Assembly: GCF_002101815.1 (NCBI RefSeq)
Contig: NZ_LQPM01000003.1
Span: 1 to 64,000, forward strand
Length of the DNA stretch: 64,000 nucleotides
DNA from: Mycobacterium paraense
Lineage (GTDB): Bacteria > Actinomycetota > Actinomycetes > Mycobacteriales > Mycobacteriaceae
Reading direction: 5' to 3'
A program made the position numbers and the translations under genes. Shown here in pieces: positions 1-9,220 of the stretch. Under the pieces are notes generated by a model. The model ran no database searches. It had not been told where the DNA came from and worked only from the letters and a program-made list of their open reading frames with translations. Within the stretch, counting starts at the first letter, position 1, and every line of letters starts with the position of its first letter.

Positions 1-48
1 CCGCCGCCCGATGGGCCGCCCCCGGGCGGCCCCCCGCCGCCCCCGTAG
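1..48 (+). CDS. ponA2: C-terminal tail of penicillin-binding protein PonA2 (partial)
   Basis: Only the last 15 codons and a TAG stop are in the window. They read as Pro/Gly residues with one Asp, the low-complexity tail usual at the end of mycobacterial bifunctional penicillin-binding protein PonA2. The identification rests on this composition and on the next gene being the Rv3683-type phosphoesterase that follows ponA2 in M. tuberculosis. The catalytic domains lie to the left of the window and cannot be assessed. Confidence 0.65.
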   Translation, partial: PPPDGPPPGGPPPPP

Positions 49-121
49 GCGCAAGCATTTTCTTTGGCGCTGTCGCGCAAGCTATACGCGGCCAGAAGCC
101 AACCGGCAGTAGGCTGCCAGC

Positions 122-1081
122 ATGGCTGAAGTTATGCCCGTCCTGATGCGCACCGGCGCGGTCGCGCTCGGCTCGACCCTGGCCGGCATCGGTTATGCCG
201 CGTTCGTCGAGCGCAATGCATTCGTGCTGCGCGAGATCACCATGCCCGTCCTGTCGCCGGGATCCACGCCGTTGCGGGTGCTGCACATCAGTGACCTCCA
301 CATGCTGCCCAACCAGCGCCGCAAACAGGCCTGGCTGCGCGAGCTGGCCGCCTGGGAGCCCGACCTGGTGGTCAACACCGGCGACAACCTGGCGCACCCC
401 AAGGCGGTGCCCGCGGTGGTGCAGACCCTGGGCGACCTGCTGTCGCGGCCGGGCGTCTTCGTGTTCGGCAGCAACGACTACTTCGGGCCGCGGCTGAAGA
501 ACCCGTTGAACTACCTCACCAACCCGACGCATCGGGTCCGCGGCGAGCCGCTGCCCTGGCAGGACCTGCGGGCGGCGTTCACCGAGCGCGGCTGGCTCGA
601 CCTCACCCACACCCGCCGCGAATTCGAGGTGGCCGGCCTGCACATCGCCGCCGCGGGCGTCGACGACCCGCACATCGACCGGGACCGCTACGACACGATC
701 GCCGGCCCGGCCAGCCCGGCCGCGAACCTGAGGCTAGGGCTGACCCATTCCCCGGAGCCTCGGGTGCTGGACCGCTTCGCCGCCGACGGCTACCAGTTGG
801 TGATGGCGGGGCACACCCACGGCGGTCAGCTCTGCCTGCCGTTCTACGGCGCCCTGGTGACCAACAGCGGCCTGGACCGCTCCCGCGCCAAGGGACCGTC
901 CCGGTGGGGCGCCAACATGCAGTTGCACGTGTCCGCCGGCATCGGCACCTCGCCGTTCGCGCCCGTGCGATTCTGCTGCCGGCCCGAGGCGACGCTGCTG
1001 ACGCTGATCGCCACCCCGATGGGCGACCGCGACACCACCAGCGACCTGAGCCGTTCGCAGCCCACCGCATCGGTGCGGTGA
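122..1081 (+). CDS. Metallophosphoesterase (Rv3683-like)
   Basis: A 319-aa calcineurin-like phosphoesterase. A hydrophobic stretch at about residues 8-27 suggests a membrane anchor or uncleaved signal. The metal-binding motifs are present in order: HISDLH (55-60), NTGDN (85-89), a GSND version of GNHD (116-119), His209, and GHTHGGQ (230-236). The family hydrolyses phosphomonoesters or diesters with a two-metal centre, and this subgroup resembles YkuE/YaeI proteins acting at the membrane. It follows ponA2 and its TGA stop overlaps the GTG start of the next gene, so the two are probably co-translated. The substrate is unknown. Confidence 0.88.
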   Translation: MAEVMPVLMRTGAVALGSTLAGIGYAAFVERNAFVLREITMPVLSPGSTPLRVLHISDLHMLPNQRRKQAWLRELAAWEPDLVVNTGDNLAHPKAVPAVVQTLGDLLSRPGVFVFGSNDYFGPRLKNPLNYLTNPTHRVRGEPLPWQDLRAAFTERGWLDLTHTRREFEVAGLHIAAAGVDDPHIDRDRYDTIAGPASPAANLRLGLTHSPEPRVLDRFAADGYQLVMAGHTHGGQLCLPFYGALVTNSGLDRSRAKGPSRWGANMQLHVSAGIGTSPFAPVRFCCRPEATLLTLIATPMGDRDTTSDLSRSQPTASVR

Positions 1082-2193
1082 GCGATCGGGCGCGCATCGC
1101 GGTCCGCACCCTGCCACGAGACTGGACGGACAACGCGATCCGGCTGATCCAGGCCGACGCCCGGCGCAGCGCCGACACCCACCTGCTCCGCTATCCGCTG
1201 CCCTCCGCCTGGGACACCGGCGTCGACATCGCCCTGTACCTCAAGGATGAGAGCACGCACATCACCGGCAGCCTCAAGCACCGGTTGGCGCGCTCGCTGT
1301 TCCTGTACGCGCTGTGCAACGGGTGGATCGGCGAGGGCACCACGGTCGTCGAGGCGTCCTCGGGGTCGACGGCGGTGTCGGAGGCCTACTTCGCGGCCCT
1401 GCTCGGGCTGCCGTTCGTCGCGGTCATGCCGGCGTCGACCAGCCCGGCCAAGGTGGCGCTGATCGAATCACAAGGCGGCCGTTGCCATTTCGTGACGGAC
1501 TCGAGCCAGGTGTATGCCGAGGCCGAGCGGGTCGCGCATGACACCGGCGGACATTACCTCGACCAGTTCACCAACGCCGAGCGTGCCACCGACTGGCGCG
1601 GCAACAACAACATCGCCGAATCGATCTACGAGCAGATGGGCGAGGAGCGCTACCCCATCCCGGAGTGGATCGTCGTCGGCGCGGGTACCGGCGGGACCAG
1701 CGCGACGATCGGCCGCTACATCCGCTACCGGCGGCACGCGACCCGGCTGTGCGTCGTGGACCCGGAGAACTCCGCGTTCTTTCCGGCGTACGCCGCAGGT
1801 CGGTACGACCCAGAAGACCTCGTGATGCCGGCGTCCTCGCGGATCGAGGGCATCGGCCGGCCGCGGGTCGAACCGTCGTTTCTGCCCGGCGTGGTCGACC
1901 GCATGGTCGCGGTGCCCGACGCGGCGTCGATCGCCGCGGCCCGCCACGTCAGCGCCGTGCTGGGCCGCCGGGTGGGGCCGTCGACGGGCACCAACCTGTG
2001 GGGCTGCTTCGGGCTGATCGCCGAGATGGTCGCGCAGGGCCGCAGCGGGTCGGTGGTGACCCTGCTCGCCGACAGCGGCGACCGCTACGCCGACACCTAT
2101 TTCAGCGACGAGTGGGTGGCCGCGCAGGGGCTCGACCCGACCGGCCCGGCCGAGGCGCTGGTCGAATTCGAGCGCACCTGCGCGTGGAGCTAG
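1078..2193 (+). CDS. cds1: PLP-dependent cysteine desulfhydrase Cds1 (cysteine synthase fold)
   Basis: A 371-aa fold-type II PLP enzyme matching Rv3684, described in M. tuberculosis as the cysteine desulfhydrase that releases H2S, pyruvate and ammonia from L-cysteine. Visible features are the PLP lysine in GSLKHR (about K67), the phosphate/substrate loop ASSGST (93-98) and a glycine-rich [14 protein letters not shown] loop. The reading frame stays open further upstream inside the phosphoesterase gene. The GTG at 1078 was chosen because it overlaps the previous stop (GTGA) and begins the conserved part of the protein. A cysteine synthase-like lyase of other specificity remains possible. Confidence 0.85.
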   Translation: MSDRARIAVRTLPRDWTDNAIRLIQADARRSADTHLLRYPLPSAWDTGVDIALYLKDESTHITGSLKHRLARSLFLYALCNGWIGEGTTVVEASSGSTAVSEAYFAALLGLPFVAVMPASTSPAKVALIESQGGRCHFVTDSSQVYAEAERVAHDTGGHYLDQFTNAERATDWRGNNNIAESIYEQMGEERYPIPEWIVVGAGTGGTSATIGRYIRYRRHATRLCVVDPENSAFFPAYAAGRYDPEDLVMPASSRIEGIGRPRVEPSFLPGVVDRMVAVPDAASIAAARHVSAVLGRRVGPSTGTNLWGCFGLIAEMVAQGRSGSVVTLLADSGDRYADTYFSDEWVAAQGLDPTGPAEALVEFERTCAWS

Positions 2194-2254
2194 CCCGGTA
2201 GCCTGCGGTTTGGTCAGTCGGCGGCCCGGTGCGATACGCTGTCGTGGCTTCAAG

Positions 2255-2328
<74 letters not shown>

Positions 2329-2417
2329 CTCTTATTTCAAGGGTCTGACCTAGAGCCTGCGCGACGCGCGGGTTGAGCCTGCGCCGCCCCTATCGACACC
2401 GGCGTGGGGTCGAGCCG

Positions 2418-2636
2418 TCACTGTTGTTCAGGCGGTGGGGGCGGCGGCGGGCATGGCTTGCCGCCGCGTATTCCAATGATCGTTCCCGTCGTCGTGGTTA
2501 CCGGTCCGACCGTCACGCCGCAGGGCCAGTTGGCCTGGTTGCCGGGATCATTCGGGTCCGGGTCAGCTTGCGCGACCCCCGAGCTGGACGCCAGGGCGAC
2601 GAGCGCCAGCCCCGCGGCGATGGTTGGTTTCCGCAT
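2418..2636 (-). CDS. Small exported Pro-rich protein
   Basis: A 72-aa protein with a clear signal peptide: Arg/Lys near the N-terminus, a hydrophobic core of about 15 residues, and cleavage expected after the Ala in GVAQA-DPDP. The mature part is about 45 residues, with two Cys and a run of seven Pro near the C-terminus. The ATG at 2636 has GGGGAG 7 nt upstream and is preferred over the GTG 15 nt further out. No function is recognisable. Similar short exported DPDP-type proteins are common in mycobacteria. Confidence 0.6.
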   Translation of the reverse strand: MRKPTIAAGLALVALASSSGVAQADPDPNDPGNQANWPCGVTVGPVTTTTGTIIGIRGGKPCPPPPPPPEQQ

Positions 2637-2688
2637 TTTTCTTCTCCCCACTGCCCCGTTGCGCCGGGCCGTCGCGCTGACGCTGAAA

Positions 2689-2997
2689 CTACGACTTGTG
2701 CTTTTCCGGGCAGTATTCCGCGGTGGCAGCGAGCACGAACAGCCTGGCTTGGGCCTGGTCCATCCGTAGCTTCAGCTGGTCGATCTCATCGTTCTGGGTG
2801 TAGCCGGAGGCGAGGTCCTGGCACATCGTCCGCCCCATATTTCCGGTCTGGGCCGCTGTACCAAGATGGATGCCGTTCGACGCCAGGTAATTGGTGAATT
2901 CCGCGTCCTTATTGTCGGCGCTGGCGACGCTTGCGGGCACCAGCATCAGGGCCACCGCAGCGCCGAGCATGCCCCCGCACATCTTCTTGATCATCAT
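2689..2997 (-). CDS. DUF732 family exported protein
   Basis: A 102-aa protein with an N-terminal signal peptide ending near VASADNKD. The mature domain has the DUF732 pattern: a short domain with FTNYLASNGI, a Cys in MCQDLASGYT and a second Cys in AEYCP near the C-terminus, probably a disulfide pair. The ATG at 2997 is preferred because an AAGGTGG ribosome-binding site lies 6-8 nt upstream; two GTG codons lie just outside it. DUF732 proteins are small secreted mycobacterial proteins of unknown function. A second, more diverged member occurs in the island at 57.6 kb. Confidence 0.75.
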   Translation of the reverse strand: MMIKKMCGGMLGAAVALMLVPASVASADNKDAEFTNYLASNGIHLGTAAQTGNMGRTMCQDLASGYTQNDEIDQLKLRMDQAQARLFVLAATAEYCPEKHKS

Positions 2998-3172
2998 CTG
3001 CACCACCTTCGAGGCTCACATGACACTCGGAACCAAGTGGGGCACCCGAAGCAACGCGTCGAGGACCCGTACTCGGGTATTCCCCGCGATCGAGAGTTCC
3101 TGATCGCCAGTTCCAAAGTTCAACCAGCCGTTCATCTCTCGTTTCGGCCGAGTTTCATCTTGATGCGAGGCG

Positions 3173-3766
3173 CTAACTCTCCATCCCCGGTTGCACCCGC
3201 CGGCGCTCGGCCCGGGTCCAGATGTGCAGTTGCTCGCGGCCGACCAGGCGGCAGCGGTGGGTAGCCGCCAATTGGCGGGCCGCCTTGGTGAACGCCTGAT
3301 TGGTCACGACCACCGCCCGGTCGCAGCCGTGCTGGCGGGCACCGGCGACGACCTGCTGCACGGCGGCGACACCGACCGCCTTCGCCTGCCGCTTGCACTG
3401 GACCGCCATGCGGGTGCCGTCCTTCTGGGCGACCAGGTCGACGCCGTAGTCACCGGTGCTGGCGGTGTGCGTGACGCCCCACCCCACGGTCCGAAGCTGC
3501 GCCGCGACGAACGCTTCGAACTCGATCCCCGACATGTCGTCGACGGCCGCGAGATCCGACATCGCGTACCGCAGGTCGCGCCGTCGCTGCCGCTCGGTCC
3601 GGTAGCGGTCGCGCCGCACACCGAGCCACAACAGGGCGACCACCGTCAACACCAGCCCGCCCAGCCCCGCCCAGAACCCCGCGACCACACTGCCGGTCGC
3701 GCGCTGGGTGAAAAACCAAGGGAGAGCGAACCCCAGTAACAGGGAGGATCCGAGTATCTTCTCCAT
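3173..3766 (-). CDS. Membrane-anchored Mrr-like restriction endonuclease-fold protein
   Basis: A 197-aa protein with two N-terminal hydrophobic segments (about residues 6-20 and 25-48), a basic linker, and a C-terminal Mrr_cat domain of the PD-(D/E)XK type. The active-site pattern is visible as GDYGVDLVA followed by QCKR, the Asp...Gln-x-Lys arrangement of Mrr enzymes. Mrr-type nucleases cut modified DNA, but membrane-anchored versions are common in actinobacteria and their role is not established. It is on the same strand as cyp137, separated by about 100 bp. A defence role is inference only. Confidence 0.75.
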   Translation of the reverse strand: MEKILGSSLLLGFALPWFFTQRATGSVVAGFWAGLGGLVLTVVALLWLGVRRDRYRTERQRRRDLRYAMSDLAAVDDMSGIEFEAFVAAQLRTVGWGVTHTASTGDYGVDLVAQKDGTRMAVQCKRQAKAVGVAAVQQVVAGARQHGCDRAVVVTNQAFTKAARQLAATHRCRLVGREQLHIWTRAERRRVQPGMES

Positions 3767-3826
3767 GGCTCCTCACGGTGACGGCACGGACTCGCCGCTG
3801 AACCTAACCGATGGGTGCGACAATTC

Positions 3827-3857
3827 GGCGCAGGCACAGGCGCAGGCACAGGCGCGG
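3827..3857. repeat. Short 12-bp tandem repeat (GCGCAGGCACAG unit)
   Basis: About two and a half copies of a 12-bp unit lie between the start of the Mrr-like gene and the end of cyp137. No protein repeat or regulatory site is apparent. The copy number may vary between strains because this looks like a small slippage-prone tandem repeat. Confidence 0.6.
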
Positions 3858-3870
3858 GACGACCGACCGC

Positions 3871-5280
3871 CTATCGCGCGCCCGCCTGAATCGGGCGCAG
3901 CCGCACCCGGGTGCCGTAGCGCGGCGCCAGCATGATGGACCGCCGCACGATCCGCTCCGGCTCGTCGTCGACGGCGCTGAACTCGCCCTCGCGCAGCAGC
4001 GTGTGCAGCACGGTGATCAACTCGCGCAGCGAGAACGCCGCACCCAGGCAGCGTTTCACCCCGCCTCCGAACGGCACCCACGCATAGGTTTCGGGCCGGC
4101 TGCCCAGGAACCGCTCCGGCCGGAACTCGTTCGGGTGATCGTAGGTGGCCGGGTTGCGGTTGATCGCGATGATGTGAACGACGATGCGCGTGCCGGCCTC
4201 GACCAGGTAGCCGCCGATCGGAAAGGGTTGCGCCGCAACGCGAGCCGTGAACGGTGCGGGCGGCCGCACCCGCAGCGTCTCGTGGATCACCGCGGTGGTG
4301 AAGGCCTCCTCCCCGATCAGCGCTTCCGCCTGCACGCGCCGCAGCGCCTCGGGGTGGTGCAGCAGCAGATCGAACACCCACGCGAGCGTGGTAGCGGTGG
4401 TTTCGTGCCCCGCCAGCATCAGGGTGATCAGATCATCGCGAATCTCGCTGTCGGACAGCGCTTCTCCGTCTTCGCCGCGGGCGCACATCAGCAACGCGAG
4501 GATGTCGAGCTGCTCGCTCAGGCGCGGGTCGTTGCGGCGCCGCGCGATGAGCGGCATCACGACGTCGTCGATCTCGCGGTTGGCTCGCGCGCGCTGTGGC
4601 CACACCCGCAACGCACCGAGATGGCGCAGCGCGTAGCGGGCCGTCAATTGCTCTGAGACACCGAGGTTCAGCAGACGCTCGAAGGGTCGGCCCAGGCGCC
4701 GAACCTCGTCGGGATCGTCCACTCCGAAGATGACCCTGACGATCACGTCCAGGGTGAGCGCCCGCGCCGCCTTCAGCATCTCGAACGGACGGTCGACGGG
4801 CCAGCTGTGCATCGCCGCGCGGGCGCAGTTCTCCATGACCGGCACGTAACTGCCCAGCGCGGCGCCGTGCAGCGGGGGCGTCAGCAATTTGCGCCGCCGC
4901 AGATGTTCCGGTTCCTCCTGCACGAACATCGATCCCGACCCGTAGATGGCCGCCGCGGGCCCCACCCCCTCGCCGCCGAGCAGGACGTCCGGCGGCGCGG
5001 TGAACACCTGCTTGACCAACTCGGGATCGGACACGATCGCGACGTTGCCCAGGCTGAGGATGGGCATGGTCATGATCGGCCCATATCGACGGATGAGCCG
5101 CAGCATTCGGCGCTCGCCGCCGACAAGGTAGGCGACCGCGTACGCGGCGGCGAAGGCCGGGCGAAGTGCCCGCGGGGCGGGCAGGCCCGGCGGCGGGCTC
5201 AAGGCGTCCGGCTTACCGTCCGGACGAATCGCGGAGGCTGCCACGTTGACGACAGAAACACGGCGCCTCGGGTTGGTCAA
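3871..5280 (-). CDS. cyp137: Cytochrome P450 (CYP137-like)
   Basis: A 469-aa P450 monooxygenase with all family landmarks: the I-helix oxygen-binding motif AGHETT (290-295), the ExxR pair in HETLR (E334/R337), PERF (388-391) and the haem-thiolate loop FGGGVKRCLG with Cys411 as iron ligand. No membrane anchor is seen, as expected for a soluble bacterial P450 using ferredoxin partners. Position beside the Rv3684 homologue matches cyp137 (Rv3685c), whose substrate is unknown. Starts further inside (for example at V11) are possible, since the first ten residues precede the conserved part. Confidence 0.88.
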   Translation of the reverse strand: MTNPRRRVSVVNVAASAIRPDGKPDALSPPPGLPAPRALRPAFAAAYAVAYLVGGERRMLRLIRRYGPIMTMPILSLGNVAIVSDPELVKQVFTAPPDVLLGGEGVGPAAAIYGSGSMFVQEEPEHLRRRKLLTPPLHGAALGSYVPVMENCARAAMHSWPVDRPFEMLKAARALTLDVIVRVIFGVDDPDEVRRLGRPFERLLNLGVSEQLTARYALRHLGALRVWPQRARANREIDDVVMPLIARRRNDPRLSEQLDILALLMCARGEDGEALSDSEIRDDLITLMLAGHETTATTLAWVFDLLLHHPEALRRVQAEALIGEEAFTTAVIHETLRVRPPAPFTARVAAQPFPIGGYLVEAGTRIVVHIIAINRNPATYDHPNEFRPERFLGSRPETYAWVPFGGGVKRCLGAAFSLRELITVLHTLLREGEFSAVDDEPERIVRRSIMLAPRYGTRVRLRPIQAGAR

Positions 5281-5316
5281 GGTGCGGCGGTTGGCCCCCG
5301 CACCCCTATCCCTCCG

Positions 5317-5616
5317 TCAGGCGCAGTCGGCGCAGACGGGAAGTCCCGAGCCCGACTTGCGCATCCGGCTGCGGTGTTGCACTAAAAAGCAGCTCGAGCA
5401 AGTGAACTCGTCCGCGCGCTGGGGAATCACCGTCACCGAGAGCTCTTCGCTCGACAGGTCTGCGCCCGGCAGCTCGAAGAAGAGCACGTCGTTAGGGTCC
5501 TCGTCGACGACCGCGGTGGTTGAGGCGGGCAGAGTGGCCAGCTCGCGGAGCGTGGACGGGTCCTGCGCCTCGACGTCGGATACGCGGCGTGCGTCGTAAT
5601 CGCTTGCGGTCGCCAT
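5317..5616 (-). CDS. DUF4193 family small zinc-ribbon-like protein
   Basis: A 99-aa acidic protein starting MATASDYDAR. It has the DUF4193 layout: an N-terminal half with the Asp/Glu-rich segment around DEDPNDV and a C-terminal half with CSSC and a terminal CADC, forming a likely four-Cys zinc site. The ATG at 5616 was preferred over a codon 36 nt upstream because it starts the conserved part and follows an AAGGGA ribosome-binding site. The function is unknown; the family is nearly universal in actinobacteria. Confidence 0.75.
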   Translation of the reverse strand: MATASDYDARRVSDVEAQDPSTLRELATLPASTTAVVDEDPNDVLFFELPGADLSSEELSVTVIPQRADEFTCSSCFLVQHRSRMRKSGSGLPVCADCA

Positions 5617-5765
5617 GGGCGTTCCCTTCCTGCTATTGACGGGTCCCCGCACTTGCCTGTACTCACCCGTGGCTGAGTCGATACCCCGATCGGGCGTCCC
5701 TCACACCTAATCCAGCCCAAAAAATTTGCGGGCATGACAATAGACGCCTTCCGGCGTCGATCAGT

Positions 5766-6035
5766 TCAACTGCGCAGGCGGACCGGCCCGCTGACGAGCG
5801 ACGCTGAACGGGCCCACGCGGACTCGTCGGGCCGGCGGCGGCTATTCGAGACCCAGGCCAGCCCCAACCATGGCGCCGCGACGGCCACTACCAGTCCCGC
5901 GATGGCCAACCCGGCGTGCCCGGTCAGCAGCGCGAGCACACCGGCGAGGACGCCCAGCGCCCAAAGCGCCGCCGCCACCCGGCCGGGGACGCCGAAATCG
6001 ATTCCGGCGTGCAGCCTGTCGGACGTGTCGAGCAT
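5766..6035 (-). CDS. Small two-helix membrane protein
   Basis: An 89-aa protein with two hydrophobic segments (about residues 18-36 and 40-60) joined by a short GHAG turn, followed by a basic Ser/Arg-rich tail. No family is recognised. The gene lies on the same strand as the DUF4193 gene and the next small membrane protein, but with gaps of 48 bp or more. Confidence 0.5.
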   Translation of the reverse strand: MLDTSDRLHAGIDFGVPGRVAAALWALGVLAGVLALLTGHAGLAIAGLVVAVAAPWLGLAWVSNSRRRPDESAWARSASLVSGPVRLRS

Positions 6036-6083
6036 GGCGACGTTTTACCCGGTCAGGCCGAAATTTAAACCCCGGTGCGCCGG

Positions 6084-6395
6084 TCAGCTGGCCGGCGGGG
6101 GTGCGGGCTCGTCGGAATGCTCCCTGTGCCAGCGCAGCTCGGCGGCGCGGACTTTATGGTGGCTGCGCAGCAACCAGACTGTCGCCAGCGCACCCACCAC
6201 GGCGGCCGCCACCACGGCCGCTACGCCACCGCCGACATGCCCGGTCGCGAACGCGCACAAGCCGATTACCAAAGCGACCACGGCGGCGGCCACCCCCGCG
6301 ACGCCGGTCGTGTGGGGACCATAGGTGAAGGTCTCGCCAGCGTGCTGACGGAACGTGCGCGAGTGATCAACCGGGTCCATCTTGCGAGTCTTCAA
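6084..6395 (-). CDS. Small two-helix membrane protein (usfY/Rv-type hypothetical)
   Basis: About 103 aa with a soluble N-terminus containing HAGETFTYGPHTTG, two transmembrane helices (about 30-50 and 55-75) and a charged tail. A TTG start at 6395 was chosen because a GAGGAGG ribosome-binding site sits 5-8 nt upstream. An ATG at 6380 without such a site would give 98 aa. The layout resembles small stress-associated mycobacterial membrane proteins such as UsfY, but that link is weak. It is divergent from the HAD hydrolase gene. Confidence 0.55.
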   Translation of the reverse strand: MKTRKMDPVDHSRTFRQHAGETFTYGPHTTGVAGVAAAVVALVIGLCAFATGHVGGGVAAVVAAAVVGALATVWLLRSHHKVRAAELRWHREHSDEPAPPPAS

Positions 6396-6536
6396 TGCCC
6401 CTCCTCGTGAAACATGTGGTCTGCCAACGCCGTTCGCGTGGCGAGACGCCGGACTGGGGGTCTCTTGGTGCGTACCCGCCGATCGACGGGCCAAACGGCG
6501 GGTGTCGGAGGCGTCCGGCGGGGGTATGCCGCGCAG

Positions 6537-7250
6537 ATGACAGCCGCGAAGCCCGCGGGACGCCTTCAGGGCACCCCCGCCGTCTTGTTCGACGTCGACG
6601 GAACCCTGGTCGATTCCAACTATCTGCACGTCTACGCCTGGCAGCGCGCGTTCGACGACGAAAAAATGCCGGTCGCCGCATGGAAGATCCACCGCTGCAT
6701 CGGCATGGACGGCTCCAAGTTGGTACGCATCTTGTCCAACGACGCGCCGGACGACGTGCAGGAGCGGCTCAGCGATGGCCACAGCCGGTACTACCGCGAC
6801 GTCCTGCCGATGCTGGCACCGCTGCCCGGCGCCCGTGAGCTGCTGCGGCACGTGGCCGGCCTCGGACTGCAAGTGGTGCTGGCCAGCTCGGCGCCCGAGG
6901 ACGAACTCGAGGCGCTGCTCAAGGCGCTCGACTGCGACGACGTCATCTCCGAAACGACGTCGTCGCAGGATGTCGACACGGCCAAACCCGAACCCGGCAT
7001 CGTGCAGGTCGCGCTGGACCGGGCCGGCGTGGACGCCAACCACGCGGTATTCGTCGGCGACGCCGTGTGGGACGCGCACGCGGCGGCGGCCGCGGGATTG
7101 CCGTGCATCGGGGTATTGTGCGGCGGCATCTCGGGCGCCGAATTGGAGGCCGCCGGCGCGTCACCGATTTTCGCGGATCCGCGGGACCTCCTCGATCATC
7201 TCGGGTCCACCCGCATCGCCGAGCTACATACCGCGGGTGCGAAGCAGTAA
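6537..7250 (+). CDS. HAD-superfamily hydrolase (phosphoglycolate phosphatase-like)
   Basis: A 237-aa HAD phosphatase. Motif I is FDVDGTLVD, giving the nucleophile Asp and the general acid Asp two residues later. A helical cap with YYRDVLPMLAPLPGARELL follows, motif II is the Ser in LASSAP, motif III is the Lys before PEPGIVQ, and motif IV is FVGDAVWD. The ATG at 6537 begins just before motif I; the frame is open upstream but that stretch looks non-conserved. Substrate is not predictable; small phosphorylated sugars are typical. The 3' end overlaps the convergent DUF6328-type gene by 27 bp. Confidence 0.85.
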   Translation: MTAAKPAGRLQGTPAVLFDVDGTLVDSNYLHVYAWQRAFDDEKMPVAAWKIHRCIGMDGSKLVRILSNDAPDDVQERLSDGHSRYYRDVLPMLAPLPGARELLRHVAGLGLQVVLASSAPEDELEALLKALDCDDVISETTSSQDVDTAKPEPGIVQVALDRAGVDANHAVFVGDAVWDAHAAAAAGLPCIGVLCGGISGAELEAAGASPIFADPRDLLDHLGSTRIAELHTAGAKQ

Positions 7251-7724
7251 CGGCAATACCCACCAAAAGAACGTAAACAACGCCAGCGCACAGGCTCCCG
7301 CTATCAACGCCGTAACGTTTCCGGCCACCGAGGCGAAAACGATCACCGTCACGCCCGTCAGTGCGGTGCCGAGCAGCGCGAGCCCGGCGTAGGCACACCG
7401 GTGGGCGGCCGAGACCAGGACCTGCAGGCGGTGCCGCCGGAACAGCAACCGGTGAATGCCTACCGGGGCGACCAGCAGCACCGTTGCGCCCACCGAACAC
7501 GCGACCGTCCCCAGATACACCAACCGCATCTGTTCGCTGAGGATGTTGAAGCGCTGCTGGAACGGCAGCGTCAACAGGAAGCCGGTGAGCAGCTGCACCC
7601 CGGTCTGCACCACGCGCAGCTCCTGCAGCAGGCTGTTCCAATTGCGGTCCAGCCGTTCGATTTCGGTCTCGCCGCGCTCATCGCGGTCCCACTGCTGGTC
7701 GTCCTGGGGGTGATCGACGTCCAT
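7224..7724 (-). CDS. DUF6328-type four-helix membrane protein
   Basis: A 166-aa protein. Its charged N-terminus (about residues 1-25) includes RDERGETEIERLDRNW and is followed by four predicted transmembrane helices with an LTLPFQQRF segment between the first two. This arrangement matches DUF6328 membrane proteins, which have no known function. The ATG at 7724 is preferred over a start 30 nt upstream because it begins the conserved part. It overlaps the HAD gene end by 27 bp. Confidence 0.7.
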   Translation of the reverse strand: MDVDHPQDDQQWDRDERGETEIERLDRNWNSLLQELRVVQTGVQLLTGFLLTLPFQQRFNILSEQMRLVYLGTVACSVGATVLLVAPVGIHRLLFRRHRLQVLVSAAHRCAYAGLALLGTALTGVTVIVFASVAGNVTALIAGACALALFTFFWWVLPLLLRTRGM

Positions 7725-7783
7725 GGTGGTGATCCTCGCACCGGCGGCCGCCAAGTAATAGGAAGGCTCGCGGCGGGGAGACC

Positions 7784-8152
7784 TCAGCGGTTGAGGTTGC
7801 CGTCCCGGACGGCGGTCAAGGCGTCATCCAACGTCGGGTACAGCGGAAAGGTCTTGTCCAGACCGGTCAGGTGTATCGGTCTCCTGGTCGCCGGTCCCCG
7901 GGCGACCACACCGAACTCGGTGGATTTACCGAGCTTTTCGTAGGTCGCGGCAAGGATCTTCAACCCCACCGAGCCGAGAAACTCCACCGCGGAAAGGTCG
8001 ATGACCAGGGCCGTCGGGCCGTCCGCGATCACCGCGCCGATGGCCTGTTCGAGCGCCGGGGCGGTGACCAGATCGATTTCGCCGCTGACGCTGACCACAG
8101 ACACACCATCGTGGTCGGTAACCAGCGTGGTAATCGAATCAGGAGCTGACAA
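7784..8152 (-). CDS. rsfB: Anti-anti-sigma factor RsfB (STAS domain)
   Basis: A 122-aa single STAS-domain protein of the same length and gene position as Rv3687c RsfB, which in M. tuberculosis binds the SigF anti-sigma factor UsfX. The phosphorylatable Ser is visible in AVEFLGSVGLKIL (S61), the position reported to control RsfB. When unphosphorylated the family binds and removes the anti-sigma kinase. It is transcribed divergently from the stressosome operon across a 152-bp gap. That makes it a good candidate substrate for the PP2C and kinase domains encoded there, which is inference. Confidence 0.9.
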   Translation of the reverse strand: MSAPDSITTLVTDHDGVSVVSVSGEIDLVTAPALEQAIGAVIADGPTALVIDLSAVEFLGSVGLKILAATYEKLGKSTEFGVVARGPATRRPIHLTGLDKTFPLYPTLDDALTAVRDGNLNR

Positions 8153-8304
8153 TGGCGATCCTTTGTCCCGGGCCGTAAGTGTGGTGCAAGCGTAACCTGC
8201 CGTGCGAACTGCGAGAAGAATATGCCCTCGACACTTGCCGCGCGATAACTCAGACTAGGCTCCCCATAGGCACTGCTGAGCGCGGCGCGGCAACGGGAGG
8301 CCAG

Positions 8305-9198
8305 ATGTCAGATTTGTCGTCGGATTTCGCGAGCACCACCACCGCGGCGCAGACGGTCAGCGAGGGCCTGCTGCCGCAGTTGGTCCAGCACCTGCGCCAG
8401 AACCGCACCGTCTTGCGGGAGGAATGGGCCCGCCGGATCACCGAGGCGCAGCTGCTCACCGCGATGACCCCCGAGGAGCTCTTCTCCGAGGCCACCGCCG
8501 TCTACGACAACTACGTCGAGGTGCTCGAGACCGGTAGCGTCGAGGCCCTGCAGGCCTACGCGCGCGACCTGTCGGAACGCATCATCCCCCGGGGTGTGGA
8601 GACCGACGAGGTGCTGGGCATCGTCCTGCTGCTGCGCGACGTGCTGGCGCGCTCGCTGTTCGAGAAGTACCAGACTGACTTCGAAATGCTCAATCGCGTG
8701 CTCGACGCGTACGAGCCGGCGGCCAACCGCATCGCCAACACCGTGGGCGTCAGCTTCGTGCAGGAACGCGAGCGCATCATCCGCCAGCAGCAGGAAGCGA
8801 TCCGCGAGCTGTCGACGCCGGTGCTGCAGGTGCGCGAGCAGCTGCTGATTCTGCCGATCATCGGCGTGCTGGACAGCCAGCGCGCCCGCCAGGTCACCGA
8901 ACAGTTGCTGCGGGCCATCCGCGCCAACCGCGCGAAAGTCGTCGTCATCGACATCACCGGTGTGCCCACCATCGACTCCACGGTGGCCAACCACCTGGTG
9001 CAGACGGTCGACGCATCGGGCCTGATGGGCGCGAGCGTGATCATCACCGGCCTGTCCTCCGAGATCGCCCTGACGCTGGTGACGATCGGGCTGGACCTGT
9101 CCAAGATGAACGCCGTCGGCGACCTGCAGGGCGGTATCGAAGAAGCCGAACGCCTGCTGGGCTACGAGGTCACCCGCACCGGCGAGACCACCGGGTAG
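8305..9198 (+). CDS. rsbR: RsbR-type stressosome scaffold/sensor protein
   Basis: A 297-aa protein with an N-terminal helical RsbRD-type sensor domain (about 20-160), a linker helix and a C-terminal STAS domain (about 172-285). Two phosphoacceptor regions of RsbR proteins are conserved: the linker Thr in ELSTPVLQV (T171) and the Ser/Thr in GVPTIDSTVANHL (225-226). In B. subtilis, RsbR and RsbS form the large stressosome shell that holds the kinase RsbT. The ATG at 8305 has GGAGG 5 nt upstream. It is the first gene of a tight five-gene operon. Confidence 0.88.
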   Translation: MSDLSSDFASTTTAAQTVSEGLLPQLVQHLRQNRTVLREEWARRITEAQLLTAMTPEELFSEATAVYDNYVEVLETGSVEALQAYARDLSERIIPRGVETDEVLGIVLLLRDVLARSLFEKYQTDFEMLNRVLDAYEPAANRIANTVGVSFVQERERIIRQQQEAIRELSTPVLQVREQLLILPIIGVLDSQRARQVTEQLLRAIRANRAKVVVIDITGVPTIDSTVANHLVQTVDASGLMGASVIITGLSSEIALTLVTIGLDLSKMNAVGDLQGGIEEAERLLGYEVTRTGETTG

Positions 9199-9220
9199 AC
9201 AGCATCAGCGCGAGCACTCC

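Noticed and set aside
8179..8304. N-terminal extension of RsbR
   Set aside because: The ATG at 8305 has a strong GGAGG site and the upstream part lies in the divergent promoter region of rsfB.
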